Of a stretch of 64,000 bases of DNA, positions 1-10,903 are shown one piece after another. The notes beneath the pieces were generated by a model, which was given only the letters and a program-made list of their open reading frames with translations, did not search any database and was not told where the DNA came from. The number at the start of each line of letters is the position of its first letter. Position 1 is the first letter of the stretch. Made by a program: the position numbers and the translations under genes. The DNA is from Dirofilaria immitis (taxonomy: Eukaryota > Nematoda > Chromadorea > Rhabditida > Onchocercidae), in contig JAKNDB010000079.1 of assembly GCA_024305405.1 (NCBI GenBank), forward strand, positions 2,346,501 to 2,410,500. Direction: 5' to 3'.

Positions 1-108
1 GATTACTTGAAATTCCAACCAGTTTTTTACTCAGAGACTGGAAAATTTGACACTCTATTGCATTTGCAATTTTCTGTTTCGTTTGCAAAAATTGCAATTC
101 TTTTGCAG

Positions 109-216
109 TATCAACTGATGCTATCAGAGGACGGAAGTGGTCGTGGAGCTGCGTTAGTGGCAGCAGTTGCATCGCGAATCAGAAATGAAAATTGTTCGCA
201 GACGCCTGATAATTGA
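109..216 (+). CDS. Hexokinase, C-terminal exon (gene starts left of window)
   Basis: Hexokinase phosphorylates glucose with ATP at the first step of glycolysis in the cytosol. Only the last exon is present. It opens after a TTTTGCAG acceptor at 101-108 and encodes 35 residues ending in TGA at 214-216. The peptide reads YQLMLSEDGSGRGAALVAAV and then ASRIR, which matches the conserved C-terminal end of animal hexokinases (the SEDGSGKGAAL-type motif that lies in the ATP-binding lobe). Bases 1-108 are read as the preceding intron. A methionine at base 7 opens the same frame, but the stretch up to the acceptor does not look like hexokinase. Family assignment rests on this one short but highly diagnostic block. 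Confidence 0.87.
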   Translation, partial: YQLMLSEDGSGRGAALVAAVASRIRNENCSQTPDN

Positions 217-2708
217 ATTTATGCCGCATATTTTGCTCTAATTTTTGCAAATTATGGGTGCTATCTCGAGATTTGTTTTGTTTTTTCTCTATACATTTGT
301 TGAATTTATCATTAATTTCAGTAGAATTCATTCGTATATATCTCTTATTTGTGCATGCGTTTTTGGTCGTATTTACAAGCGGTAACCGAATCAGCAATAG
401 CAACAACAGTTTATTAAAGCATTTGCGTTGCAAATTTAACATTAGACTGTAATATTTCGTTAATCCTATAAATTTTTCTTGTAAATTATCATTTCACCTC
501 TGATGCATCCATAACCTTTATATCATTTACATTAATTGTATTATTGATATATCGCAAATTGTAAAAGAAGACTCGATTTTAGAATATTTGAAAAAACATT
601 TCCTGAGTTACCCACTTTTTTCTTAAAAATGCCTTAAAATAATAAAAAGAGCTTTTGGGGAACGAAATAAATTATTCTATATTTTTTCGTTATTTTGTCG
701 TATTATTATCCTTCCCAAATTTCCGAAACTGTATATCGGAATCATTTATTCGACATGAATCATCAATATCTGTTTGCTGAATACTCATTATAATCAACAT
801 TTACTCAAATTTTATTGCATGCTAAAATTCTATATTAAATTATTCAAGACTCTTATTTATTTAAGCGCAGTATGTGTAGAAGGAAAAAAAATAATTGGTA
901 TTACTTTATCCATCTTCAAATCAGTAATGTTTTTTCTCTATATTTGTTTGCAGGAAAATAATCTAGTATGTCAACATTCATGAGTGAGCATTATGTAGGC
1001 ATGATCCATAAATTTGCGCTTGTCAGCGAACCATCGTTTTATCGATTGTTTGTTCGCTTGTGATTTCTTAAAAAAGAAAATAAGGATTGAGATTTTAGAT
1101 TTCATTGGTATATAGCATATCCTTGTTTTTTTTTGTCTTTTTGCTCGTTTGATTTCATCAATTCTATCCACTTCGATATTTTATTCGCAGTTGTAGTAGT
1201 TATCAGTACAGAAGAACAGCTTATATATCATTATCAGAGATAGCTTATATATTATAATCAAAGATAATATTTTTGTCTTTCCTGAAATGATTGCAATTGA
1301 ATTTTGTATCATCTCCGTTATCTCAAACTCAGATTAACGTCTTTTCATTTTATGTGTTTTTTTAATTCTAACTTAGGCGGTTTAGTTTTCTCCTCTCGGC
1401 GAATCTCTCATAGGTTCAAATTTCCCATATGTTATTGTAAGCACAATAAAGGATATTCAGTACATTCCTTTTCTCATTTTAAAGCAGACAAATTTACATA
1501 CAAACTTGAATTTATTTTCATAATCACAGACAATTTTCAATTTTATATAATATCGTTATCAAATGAAAGGATCAAATAAGGAGGTTCAAGAAATGATCAA
1601 TCGAATTGTTGAAAAAAGCTGAAAAAGTTTTGAAATTGTTTTATTTCTTAATAAACTTCTCACTCTTCGGATTTTTTAGATCTACGATAAAGGAAAAACA
1701 AAGTTATAAATTCGTATCATTTCCTTGGGTTAGTAACGGAAATAGTCATCGAACTATGAAATAATATTATATGATAAAGGCGTATAGTTTTATGTTAGTC
1801 TAACGTGAATATTACGTATGCACGATGATATTTGGTAAATGTTGTGACCTTGTGACCTGAGTTGACAGTTTTTTTAAAGTATTTGCTTAATTCTGCTTTC
1901 ATTAATAGTCTGTCTCATCATTTAGGTATTACGGATATTGAATATTTAAAATTACGGTATTTTCTTTAGTTTTTCATGGGGAATATCATTATTTCATCAA
2001 TTTAGTTTAACTGAAACAGTAAAAATAATAGAATTTTCTCTATCGTTGAGTACAAAAATCTTTTATGAAAACATATTTACATTTTGTAATATTAAAAGAG
2101 GAAACTGAAATCAGATGACTTCTTACTACTTATGTAAACCTTGCGATAGTATTGAAGAAATAAGGATGTATTCTGGATTCTGAAAATGAACTAATACCGA
2201 TTATCTATTAATAGATTAAATACTTAACGGTATCGAATCAAATCAAAAGAGCCCAATTAATAGTAACCAATAAATAGAAGTATAATTCTCAACGATTTGT
2301 GTTCACCGACCATTTTCCGGAAAATTGTAAAACTTCCGGATAAGCTATCAATGTACCATTTCGCGTAGCCTGAAATTACTCAATTTCAAGTTCATTTTTT
2401 CCTACACTGGTTGCATTGGTACAAAATGGATGGACGAAGATTAATTAGTATGGCAGCTTGTGAAGCGTAACTACCAACGATATTCGCATTTTTCATGAAT
2501 GAATCGATTTTATCGTAAATAATTTCCGATCATTGAACATTTGGACTTTGGACTTTCTTCTCTCATATGATATCTATCATACTGGTATAATACGAAAGGA
2601 CGACGATTCAATGATTCTTTGTTCATTCGTATCATTTATTTTTTAAATTGCTAATATATTCCGTACGATCTATCTACTGTATCGAGAATTATTGAAGTAA
2701 ATAAGATA
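217..2708. other. Intergenic region, hexokinase to ETFA
   Basis: AT-rich stretch of about 2.5 kb with no open frame that looks like protein on either strand. AATAAA-like signals near 640 and 664 could serve the hexokinase 3' end. The right end should hold the ETFA promoter, but no specific element can be supported. Confidence 0.6.
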
Positions 2709-5700
2709 ATGAATGGAATACGATTCTTAACAGATCATCTATGTAGAAGAAACAATAATCTTGTAAGTTTGATTTTTAATTTATTCTAATTCATCTTTTC
2801 CCTTTTTTTTTTCTTTTTTCTTAAATATATGAAGGTGGTAAATTTTCTGCGAAGAAATCGAATAATATTTCAACTTTATGATACATTTATATTGCATAAT
2901 AAGTCGTATTATTCAATTATATCTTATAAGTTGATTTAAGATAATAATTAAAATATACAGGTGCAAAATCTGTTATAAACAAGCTAACATCGTATATTAT
3001 TTGGATTGGTATTATGAAATTGAAGATATTATGGAATATTTAACTTTAATATTTCATATCTAATTGGCTTATTCTAAGATCAAATTCAATAAAAATTTAT
3101 AAATCAAAAATATCGTCTTATATTTATTTATATTCTCGAGAAACAAACTAATAGGGTTATGACATTATATTTGGGGAAAGAGAGAATCAAAATTAAAAAT
3201 GTTTTTTTTTAAATTTTAGAAATAGCTTTAATAGATATCTTAATTTACGTTGTACAAAAAAATTCTATAGGTATCTCATTCGATATATCTGGCCATTTAC
3301 AATTAGGTCACGTGAAATACGTCCAATAGTATTAGGCAAACGTTAAGTTCATCATGTATTATTAGGTCAAAAATTTCTTCTAGACCATTTATTCACTAAC
3401 AAAAGATAGATCTTTGTTAGTATATTTTCTTTATACATTTCGAATAACATCACAAACAAAGACATGTTACCATCATTTTATCGATAAGTAATTGTTTGCT
3501 TTGCGAATATACATATATGAAAATCGTCTCGAGACTGTTTTTGTGATCTCAAGAAAATGTTTTGAAATATTGTTGTTACCGGAAGATTTAAAATAATGCT
3601 AAACAAAATTTTGATGTTTTTCAGTGCATAGCCTTCCGATTCACGGGTACATTAGTGCTAGCAGAACATACTGGTGGCAAATTGAATCCGATAACATTAA
3701 ATACTATTAGCGCTGCTTCAAAATTAGGTGAAATATCAGTACTGGTTGCTGGTAACAATATTACTAATATCGCTGAACAGGTTAATATACTTCCTTAAAT
3801 AATCGTTTTTGTTTATTTTAAGCTTTAATTTTATTATTTTTGCAAATAAACAAATGTCTGCAGAAAACTTTTTGAAAGAACTTAACATTATGTATATAAT
3901 ACAACATAACGATTTTAGAATCGATGCTTTTCTTTTATTCAGTTTCAGTGATTGAATAAAACATATTTGTTGGTTAGTAGAAAAATAGAAATGAGAAATG
4001 TTTGTGGCAATAGACCTTCGAAAAGGTGATCCAAGTGATTAATCTGTATGTTAAGATGATAGGCTATATTGAAAGGATTTATCATTGTTCGGATACTGAT
4101 TCATTTAATTATTATAGGTAGCAAAAGTGGAGCATGTCAAACGAGTGTTTGTAGCAGATCATGAAAAACTGAAGCATCAACTTCCAGGTTGCATCGTGTT
4201 GTTTTTTGTTCCAAATTTATCGTTTGCAAATTGTCCATAAATTTAATTTTATTTATAAGGATTTAGATTATTATTTGGGGATTTACAAAATTAAAGCTAT
4301 TTTCAGAATATGTTGCGAAAACTGTGGAAACGGTTCAAAAACAGTATAAATTCGATCATGTAGTAGCAGGAGCTTCAACATTTGGCCGTGATGTATTACC
4401 AAGAGCGGCCGCTCAATTCGATGCTTCGCCTGTCACTGATATAATTGCTATTCACAGCAGTGATACTTTCACCCGACCTACTTATGCTGGCAATGTCCTG
4501 TCTAAAGTGAAACTTTTGATTTAATCATTGAATCATCATATCAGTTTAAAATCTAGTTAAAATGATGTGACTGAATTATTATATTCTTTGTAGATAACTT
4601 TTTGTTATCATATTGCTTCCAGGTAAAAAGTAATGCCCCAGTAAAGTTTTTGACTTTTCGAAGTACAGCATTCAAACCAGCCAAAGAATCTGGTGGTAGC
4701 GGTAAAATTGAAAAAGGTATGTATGAATTACCAATTCCGTTTCTATTCTTACGCAAGAAATTAAGATGTTTTATTTTATTTTAAATTTTATGTATTTTTA
4801 ATAAGTTTCCATTTGTCAGCACCCGAAACAGATTTGTCATTCGATGGTGTTGAATTTTTGTCGCAAGAATTCCTGAAATCTGAGCGACCAGACTTGCAAA
4901 GTGCGAAAGTTGTAGTTTCGGGAGGTCGTGGTGTTGGCTCAGCAGATAATTTTAAAATTATTTATGAATTGGCTGATAAATTAAAAGCAGCAGTGGGTGC
5001 TTCACGTGCAGCAGTTGATGCCGGTTATGTTTCGAATGAATTGCAAGTTGGACAAACAGGCAAAGTTGTAGCACCGGTAATTTCTTTTATTTAAATAAAG
5101 GACTAAATCGATATTCAACTTTAAGTTCTATCCTATAAAACTGCTATGAAATCTGAAGAATCCATACAATCCTCAGTCTAGTGCCTGTGTTTTCATTCGG
5201 AATTATATTATATTAGCTATAGGTGTCTTCACTATTCACATATATCAAATATTCATAAGTGCAATGGCGATAGATTCCTTCCACTAACTTCCTGTATAAT
5301 TATACTTTCAAAAATTTGTAGGAGCTATATATAGCTGTTGGTATCAGTGGTGCCATTCAACATACAGCGGGAATGAAGGATAGCAAAGTTATTGTAGCTA
5401 TAAATAAAGATCCAGATGCTCCAATTTTCGAGGTAGTTGTTTATTATAATCTAAAAAACTTCGACTTTTATGGTTAAATTTAATTGCATTTATTTATTAA
5501 ATTTTATTGATAGCCAATAAACAGCTGGGTAACATAAAACTTGTTTTAATCACTCGTTTCTGAAACAAAATATACGTTTCTATGTATATATATTAGCGTT
5601 TCACAACACAAAGAGTTTATGGAAGTAGTCATTAATATAAGTTCTGCAAATATGAAATCCGAGTCAGTGCTCAATATAGTAATGAAGGATGTATTTTTCA

Positions 5701-5767
5701 GATTGCAGATATTGGATTAAAAGGTGATCTACATAAAGTTATTCCGGAATTAATCAAAGCATTGTGA
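2709..5767 (+). CDS. ETFA: Electron transfer flavoprotein subunit alpha, mitochondrial
   Basis: ETFA forms an FAD- and AMP-binding heterodimer with ETFB. It carries electrons from mitochondrial acyl-CoA dehydrogenases to ETF-ubiquinone oxidoreductase. Eight exons: 2709-2762, 3625-3780, 4118-4187, 4307-4506, 4623-4716, 4820-5076, 5322-5432, 5702-5767. All phases agree and the product is 335 aa, against 333 in human. Exon 1 ([18 protein letters not shown], before a GTAAGT donor) was chosen because it is phase-compatible and Arg-rich like a mitochondrial presequence. The mature part begins near [10 protein letters not shown]. The FAD domain carries [54 protein letters not shown] and [12 protein letters not shown], all signature ETFA blocks. 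It ends in a short helix and TGA. No frame break is seen, unlike several neighbours. Confidence 0.96.
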
Positions 5768-6261
5768 TCGAACATTTCCAAACCATTTTTTCACTTAAAT
5801 CCAGTTATCTTCCTAGTGAAGAAAATAAATCGCAGACAATTAATTTTTATTATATTGTTAAATATCTCATTTTTATGATGAATTGCTTGTATATGTTTTA
5901 CTCTTTATGTGTTGATATATTTTGCTATATTATAACGGTGCTACTGTTATATAATTTTTTACCGCTATGAGAATAATATGATAAATGTGATCGATTTTGA
6001 GATTGTGCATTCAATGATAAGATTAGTTTCGTGTATATTCATTAGTCTTATGTTATTTTTTTGACTAATTTATATTAGAAAATAAAATTAATAGCATCTT
6101 TCGTTGAATATTCATCAACCTAAATAATAATATCATCTTATATAAGTAATTTCAGCAATTCGGAATACCACAAAGTATTATATTAAATTATGTCTTTCAT
6201 GTAGGTTTTTTTATTTCTACGTCTTTCAGCACGAAATAGCAATTTTTGGATTGAACAAATA

Positions 6262-6449
6262 TTGAATTTGAGCTACCAAATACGAGTAGTCTTCAAGAAT
6301 TTTTGATTTGTAACAAATCATATATTTACAGCGTTAATTAATTAATATGGGGATAAAAATATAGTTATGAGTTGAAAGATTACATACGGATTGTGCTACG
6401 ATAAGCAGTTGAATTTGAACTATAAAATACGAGTAGGCTTCAAGAATTA
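6262..6449. repeat. Dispersed direct repeat, two copies of ~41 nt
   Basis: Copies at 6262-6302 and 6409-6449 both read TTGAATTTGA, then a variable CTA block, then AAATACGAGTAG, then CTTCAAGAATT, with about four differences. They sit 147 nt apart in noncoding DNA. No family was recognised. Confidence 0.75.
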
Positions 6450-7010
6450 ATTTCAGATTAAAAAGACCAAAAATCTATGCGACAAATAGAAAAAGAGTAA
6501 GCTGCCGAAAATTTGTCATCTTTCTGAATCATACAGATAAAAAGAAAAAAGAAGAAAAAGAGACATATATATTATCAATGAAATTAAAGAAAAATAAAGA
6601 AAACTCAAAATTAGAAAACAATTTGATTAATAAGATCAATCTGTTTAACATTTCTACTAATTTCAAAATAACGTCAGCTAAAAATGATATCATTTAAAGT
6701 GATAAAAAGCTTTTAAATACCACCAAACATAAAAAAACAAAAAAAAGGATGATAAACAGAAAATATAATTAAAAAAATATAGCCTTAACAATATTTGTGT
6801 GAAACGAAATTAAAATAAACAAGTATATCAATATAACTACTGATAAGAGCAAATAAGATATAGCAAAACGTAATATGATAAAAATATCAAATAATATGAT
6901 AGTAATTTATTTTTCTTAACTTATAAATCATTGAAAAACTAATAAACATGATATGGAATAGGACTATCATAAGCAATAAAAATTATTCGAATAAAAGGAT
7001 AATTTGAGAT

Positions 7011-7226
7011 CTTATAAAAACGCCAAGTGATTGTTTTCCTTGTTCAGACATATAATAAATAAAAACCTTGTAAAAGGGCCAAGTGATTCATCTCATTATT
7101 TTGTACGTAAATTAAAGCCTTATAAAGAGGCCAATCTTATTTTCATTATTCAGACATGTAAATAAAAAGCCCTATAAAAGGCCACGTAATTCGCTTCATT
7201 ATTCAAGATACATAAATAATAAAAAC
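7011..7226. repeat. Degenerate tandem array, four ~53-nt units
   Basis: Four head-to-tail units begin at about 7011, 7066, 7118 and 7170. Each starts with CCTTATAAAA-like sequence, then GGCCAAGTGATT, then TTCATTATTCAGACAT-like sequence, and ends in AATAAAAA. Copies differ by roughly 20-30%. The array lies between ETFA and the small gene at 8456 and has no open frame. Confidence 0.75.
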
Positions 7227-8070
7227 ACGAATAATAAATAATAGACATAAAATACAAAAATAAAATTCAAAGAATTAAAATATTTGTATAAAAATAATAT
7301 CAGAAAAGTTAAATAAAACAAAAAAGGGAAAAGAAAAATATATAAAAATAATTTGAATATAATTTTTCGAATTATAAATTAAAAAATTTTCAATAAACAA
7401 TAACAATTCCCATCAGATTCCCTCATATATATCCCTGAATATACGTTATTTCTTGACCGTTTTTTAGAAATTTTATTATACTTAAATTCTTAAAATTTTA
7501 CTTTTTCAACATTTATTCTTGCAAAAAAATGATATTAATTACTTTTCCTTTTTAAATTTATATTTTTGTAGATTTCCATGTTTCATTTACTTCTTGTTCA
7601 TACAGTAATTCTGCCTAAACTACTGTATTCTACAGTATCTGTTTAACAGTATTATAATAATATATTTACGTGAAATTATTTGTGTTCATTTCCTCTGTAA
7701 CAATCTTTAGCTAAATGAGTTGCTTAAAAAGTTTCAATTTCCTTCCATTTTTCTCGTTTAGACATCAACGATTTATAGTTAGCAATTACATGTACTTTGC
7801 AAAATTCTCGAACAACCTATCACTTTCATCCTTCCATTTCGTTTATCATATCATACCTAAGTTCAAAAATCGTTATCATGCTGAGAATAACAATTCTTGA
7901 AATGAAATCTATCAAAGTGACCTATTATTTCCTCTCTCTCTCTTAATCCTTCACGTATTTCCTCTTCTCCATCAATCGATTTCACTTCCTTTTGATTTAT
8001 TTTTTTTTAAAACACGATTAGTCAAATACCTTACCACGTGGTAGCTTCTCTTAGAAAGAAAGAGAAGGAA

Positions 8071-8092
8071 AGAGAGAGAGAGAGAGAGAGAG
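8071..8092. repeat. (AG)n microsatellite
   Basis: An uninterrupted AG run followed by eight A's, within a purine-rich stretch from about 8054. Confidence 0.95.
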
Positions 8093-8455
8093 AAAAAAAA
8101 GATTAAAAAATGTTCTTAAAAGCAAATGAGATATTGGAATGATTGTATATTTATTTAAAATGTAAAAGCTTCGATCATTCTTTAAAAATATATCTTTTCA
8201 CTTTTTTTCTTTAAAAATTTATTTATAAAAAATAACTTTTAAAGTTGCTTTTTTTATTGAGAATTTTATAATACTAACACTTTGGAATATTATTTAAATT
8301 ATTATAATATCAAAATTTTGAAAGAATTATTTTAAACTATCATAATATTAAAATTTTGGAAAAAAATATAACAAAAAAATTGAAAAGATAAAAGTTAATA
8401 AATCGCCTTATCATAATATCATATCATATCATATTTTAGATTTTGGGATGCAATA

Positions 8456-9411
8456 ATGCAACGAAAATTATCCACCAAAACTCCGTATATTAATCTTTCA
8501 TTACGACTTAAAGAATTTGATTTGAAATGTATACCAATATGGCATAAAATGGATAATGAAACATACGAGAAACAATTTAAATTAGGTGAAGCGGTATTTG
8601 CAGCATTAGTTGAATGGGATAGTGCACCTGTTGAACAAACCCATGCGGTAATTTCTAAATTGAAACAAGATGTACGAAATCAGGTTGTTAAGGTTAAAAT
8701 TTCAATTTTCTTTTTTTTTTTTCATTTATATAATTTCATTTTGACTATAAATTGATATGCTGAAAAATGAAATATAAAATTTATCATTTTTTTTTAAATA
8801 TATAGTATACCACATGGATTATCAATTTTATTGGTGCTTGTACGAAGAAAAAAATGAAATAAATTCAAAAATGATATATGATGGCGTAAATATTCTGCTA
8901 CGTCGTTTTCAAGGAATGGATAAGGTTGATTTTTTTTTTATTTTTACATTAAATTGTAAATAAACTTGATTTTAAATGAGGCATAAAAATTATGTATAAT
9001 ATTTTGTTGCTAATATTAAAATGTATTAATGCATTTTATAATATCTCTTAAATTCTATACACTAAATTTGACAATTCAAGTAGCAAAAGATGGTTGATGG
9101 AACTAACAAAATTCCACTATTTTAAACATCTCGAGATACGGATAATTATTATTTTATACATCTCGAGAAAGGGACCAAATAATTGGTGGATTCCATCAAT
9201 TCCTAAAAGCCTTTTTTATTAAATAGAAAAATTAAATTATTAGGATGAAATTATTCGGATATAAAATACTTCTTATTATATTTGAATGTTAAATTACTTG
9301 AAAAGACAATTAGTTCTTACAAATTTTACAACTTTGCAGGACTTTGACCATTGTTTAACATTAATCGATCAATCAAAGGAAGTATTTTTACTTCGTAAAA
9401 ATTTCAAATAA
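8456..9411 (+). CDS. Small protein of unknown family (three exons)
   Basis: Not recognised. Proposed exons are 8456-8692 (ATG, about 79 codons), 8806-8924 and 9340-9411 (TAA), giving about 143 aa. A TTTTAG acceptor at about 8438 lies just upstream of the ATG and could accept a spliced leader or an upstream exon. The product is hydrophilic with Trp- and Tyr-rich patches (PIWHKMDNETYEKQFKLG, VEWDSAPVEQTHAV, YHMDYQFYWCLYEEKN, ILLRRFQGMDKDFD). It has no signal peptide, no membrane segment and no Cys cluster. The frame is open in all three exons, but exon 1 ends in phase 0 at AAG|GTTAAA while exon 2 needs one carried base. A missing base in exon 1, like those seen in neighbouring genes, is the simplest explanation. 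A different donor is possible. Confidence 0.6.
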
Positions 9412-10903
9412 TGAACTAACAAAAAAGTATTGGAATATCAAGCAAAGGTCAAACAGATTATATATTCTCGAATTTCAAACAAAAAACCGAATCAATATTA
9501 CGGGAAAAAGGAAAAAAATCTTCATTAAATGTTTAAATTATGGTTATTTGTATGTTAGAAAAATAAAAACTATTATGATTGATTATATATACGACTCTTT
9601 CTCTATGTGTGCTTTTCCATTTTATCAATAAATTTTTGCTGAAAAATGTTATCAACAAATGAAAAGAAATTGACTGATAAATTTTGTAGGAAGTGATAGG
9701 CATAAAATGAACAAAAATCTGAGGAAAAATTTCTCGAAAAGTGTTGAAAAAAATGATAAAGGCCTATTTCAAGAAAGAAGCAATATAAAGTTTATCATAC
9801 AGTTAATACGAAAAATAGTCAGTTTGTGTATGAATTTACGGCGCTATAATGCTTCACAGAAATGGCTATACTGATAAAAGTGATAACGACGAATATAAAA
9901 CTTCAAGCCTGCCATAAAAAGATCAAGAGTAATACATCATTTTCTTCATTGATACTTTATTTTATAAATGATATCGATTCATTATCACTCAATATATGAC
10001 ACTGATATTACTCGAATATCAGATAATTCGGTACTGATATTCCAATGTCAAGTACCAGCTAATTGCTATAAGTTAAAGTGAAATCTTGTGAATTCAGCGA
10101 TATTGAACAATATATCAGAAAAGAGCAGATGAGATCATAAATGCAATCGTAGAAGTATCATGAAATTAGAGAATGAATGTACAACATGAATCTCGTTTGA
10201 TAATGATATCTCCTATCAATCTTGATATAACAAATGTATCACTTCCTGGTAACTGCCGACTGGTAATTATCCTACATGACCTCATTTTCCACTCACAGAT
10301 ACATTGATAAGAAGAAATGAAAGCGTAACAAGGCAAGAAGGAAATAGTAACAACAATTACAATTCACTTACCCATCCATCTTGCTGATATTCTGCGGATG
10401 ACCGAAATTTCTCTAAAACTATGAATCAGTGATTTGTTAGTATTTTTATATTTGTTATGTATAGTGTGATCTGTGTCGATAGGATTCTCGCACTTCCGGG
10501 ATTTACTCATTGCTCTTATGTTCGTTGAAACTTTTCTTTTTCTTATTAGAACTTTACTTGTAATCATTTGTTTTGGCTTATTAAATTATAAATATTTATC
10601 AATTGATATTTCATTAGATTTCAGACTGTGGCTAAATGAGCCAAGAGAATAGGGTATATTGCTTTTTATATGCATTTAAACTTAGGCTTGAATTTGAATT
10701 TGAATCCAAATTTGATTGTTTTATGGAATTAAATGAATCGAGAGTTTATCTTATGCTAAAAAATAATAAGTATATCTTCTGAGAAAATATATTATACATA
10801 TTTGTGTATATATATAATTGTGTCTTATAGATATATGAGAAAAATATAGCGAAAAAGACGCGTGCTGTTGATTGACAGGTATCATTTTAAAAAGTGACGA
10901 TAA
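9412..10903. other. Intergenic region, unknown gene to HTATSF1
   Basis: About 1.5 kb of AT-rich DNA. I see no coding exon, RNA gene or clear repeat here. The right end should contain the HTATSF1 promoter or trans-splice acceptor (an ACAG at about 10879). Confidence 0.55.

Larger units (their letters stand above)
5768..8455. other. Intergenic region with degenerate repeats
   Basis: Very AT-rich, about 2.7 kb, with no convincing coding signal. It holds a pair of diverged 41-nt repeats (6262-6302 and 6409-6449), a four-unit ~53-nt array (7011-7226) and an AG microsatellite (8071-8092). AATAAA motifs near 5823 and 6081 are possible ETFA polyadenylation signals. Confidence 0.6.

Noticed and set aside
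1001..1060. ATG-led segment MIHKFALVSEPSFYRL as the ETFA leader exon
   Set aside because: No donor in the needed phase. The exon at 2709-2762 has a GTAAGT donor, the right phase and a presequence-like composition.
1412..1425. GGTTCAAAT-like B-box, considered as a tRNA
   Set aside because: No matching A-box or cloverleaf can be folded around it. No other tRNA was found by eye on either strand.
9093..9202. Short inverted repeat TTGATGGAA / TTCCATCAA with inner CTCGAG palindromes
   Set aside because: Arms of only about nine bases in AT-rich intron DNA are expected by chance; no transposase or target duplication.
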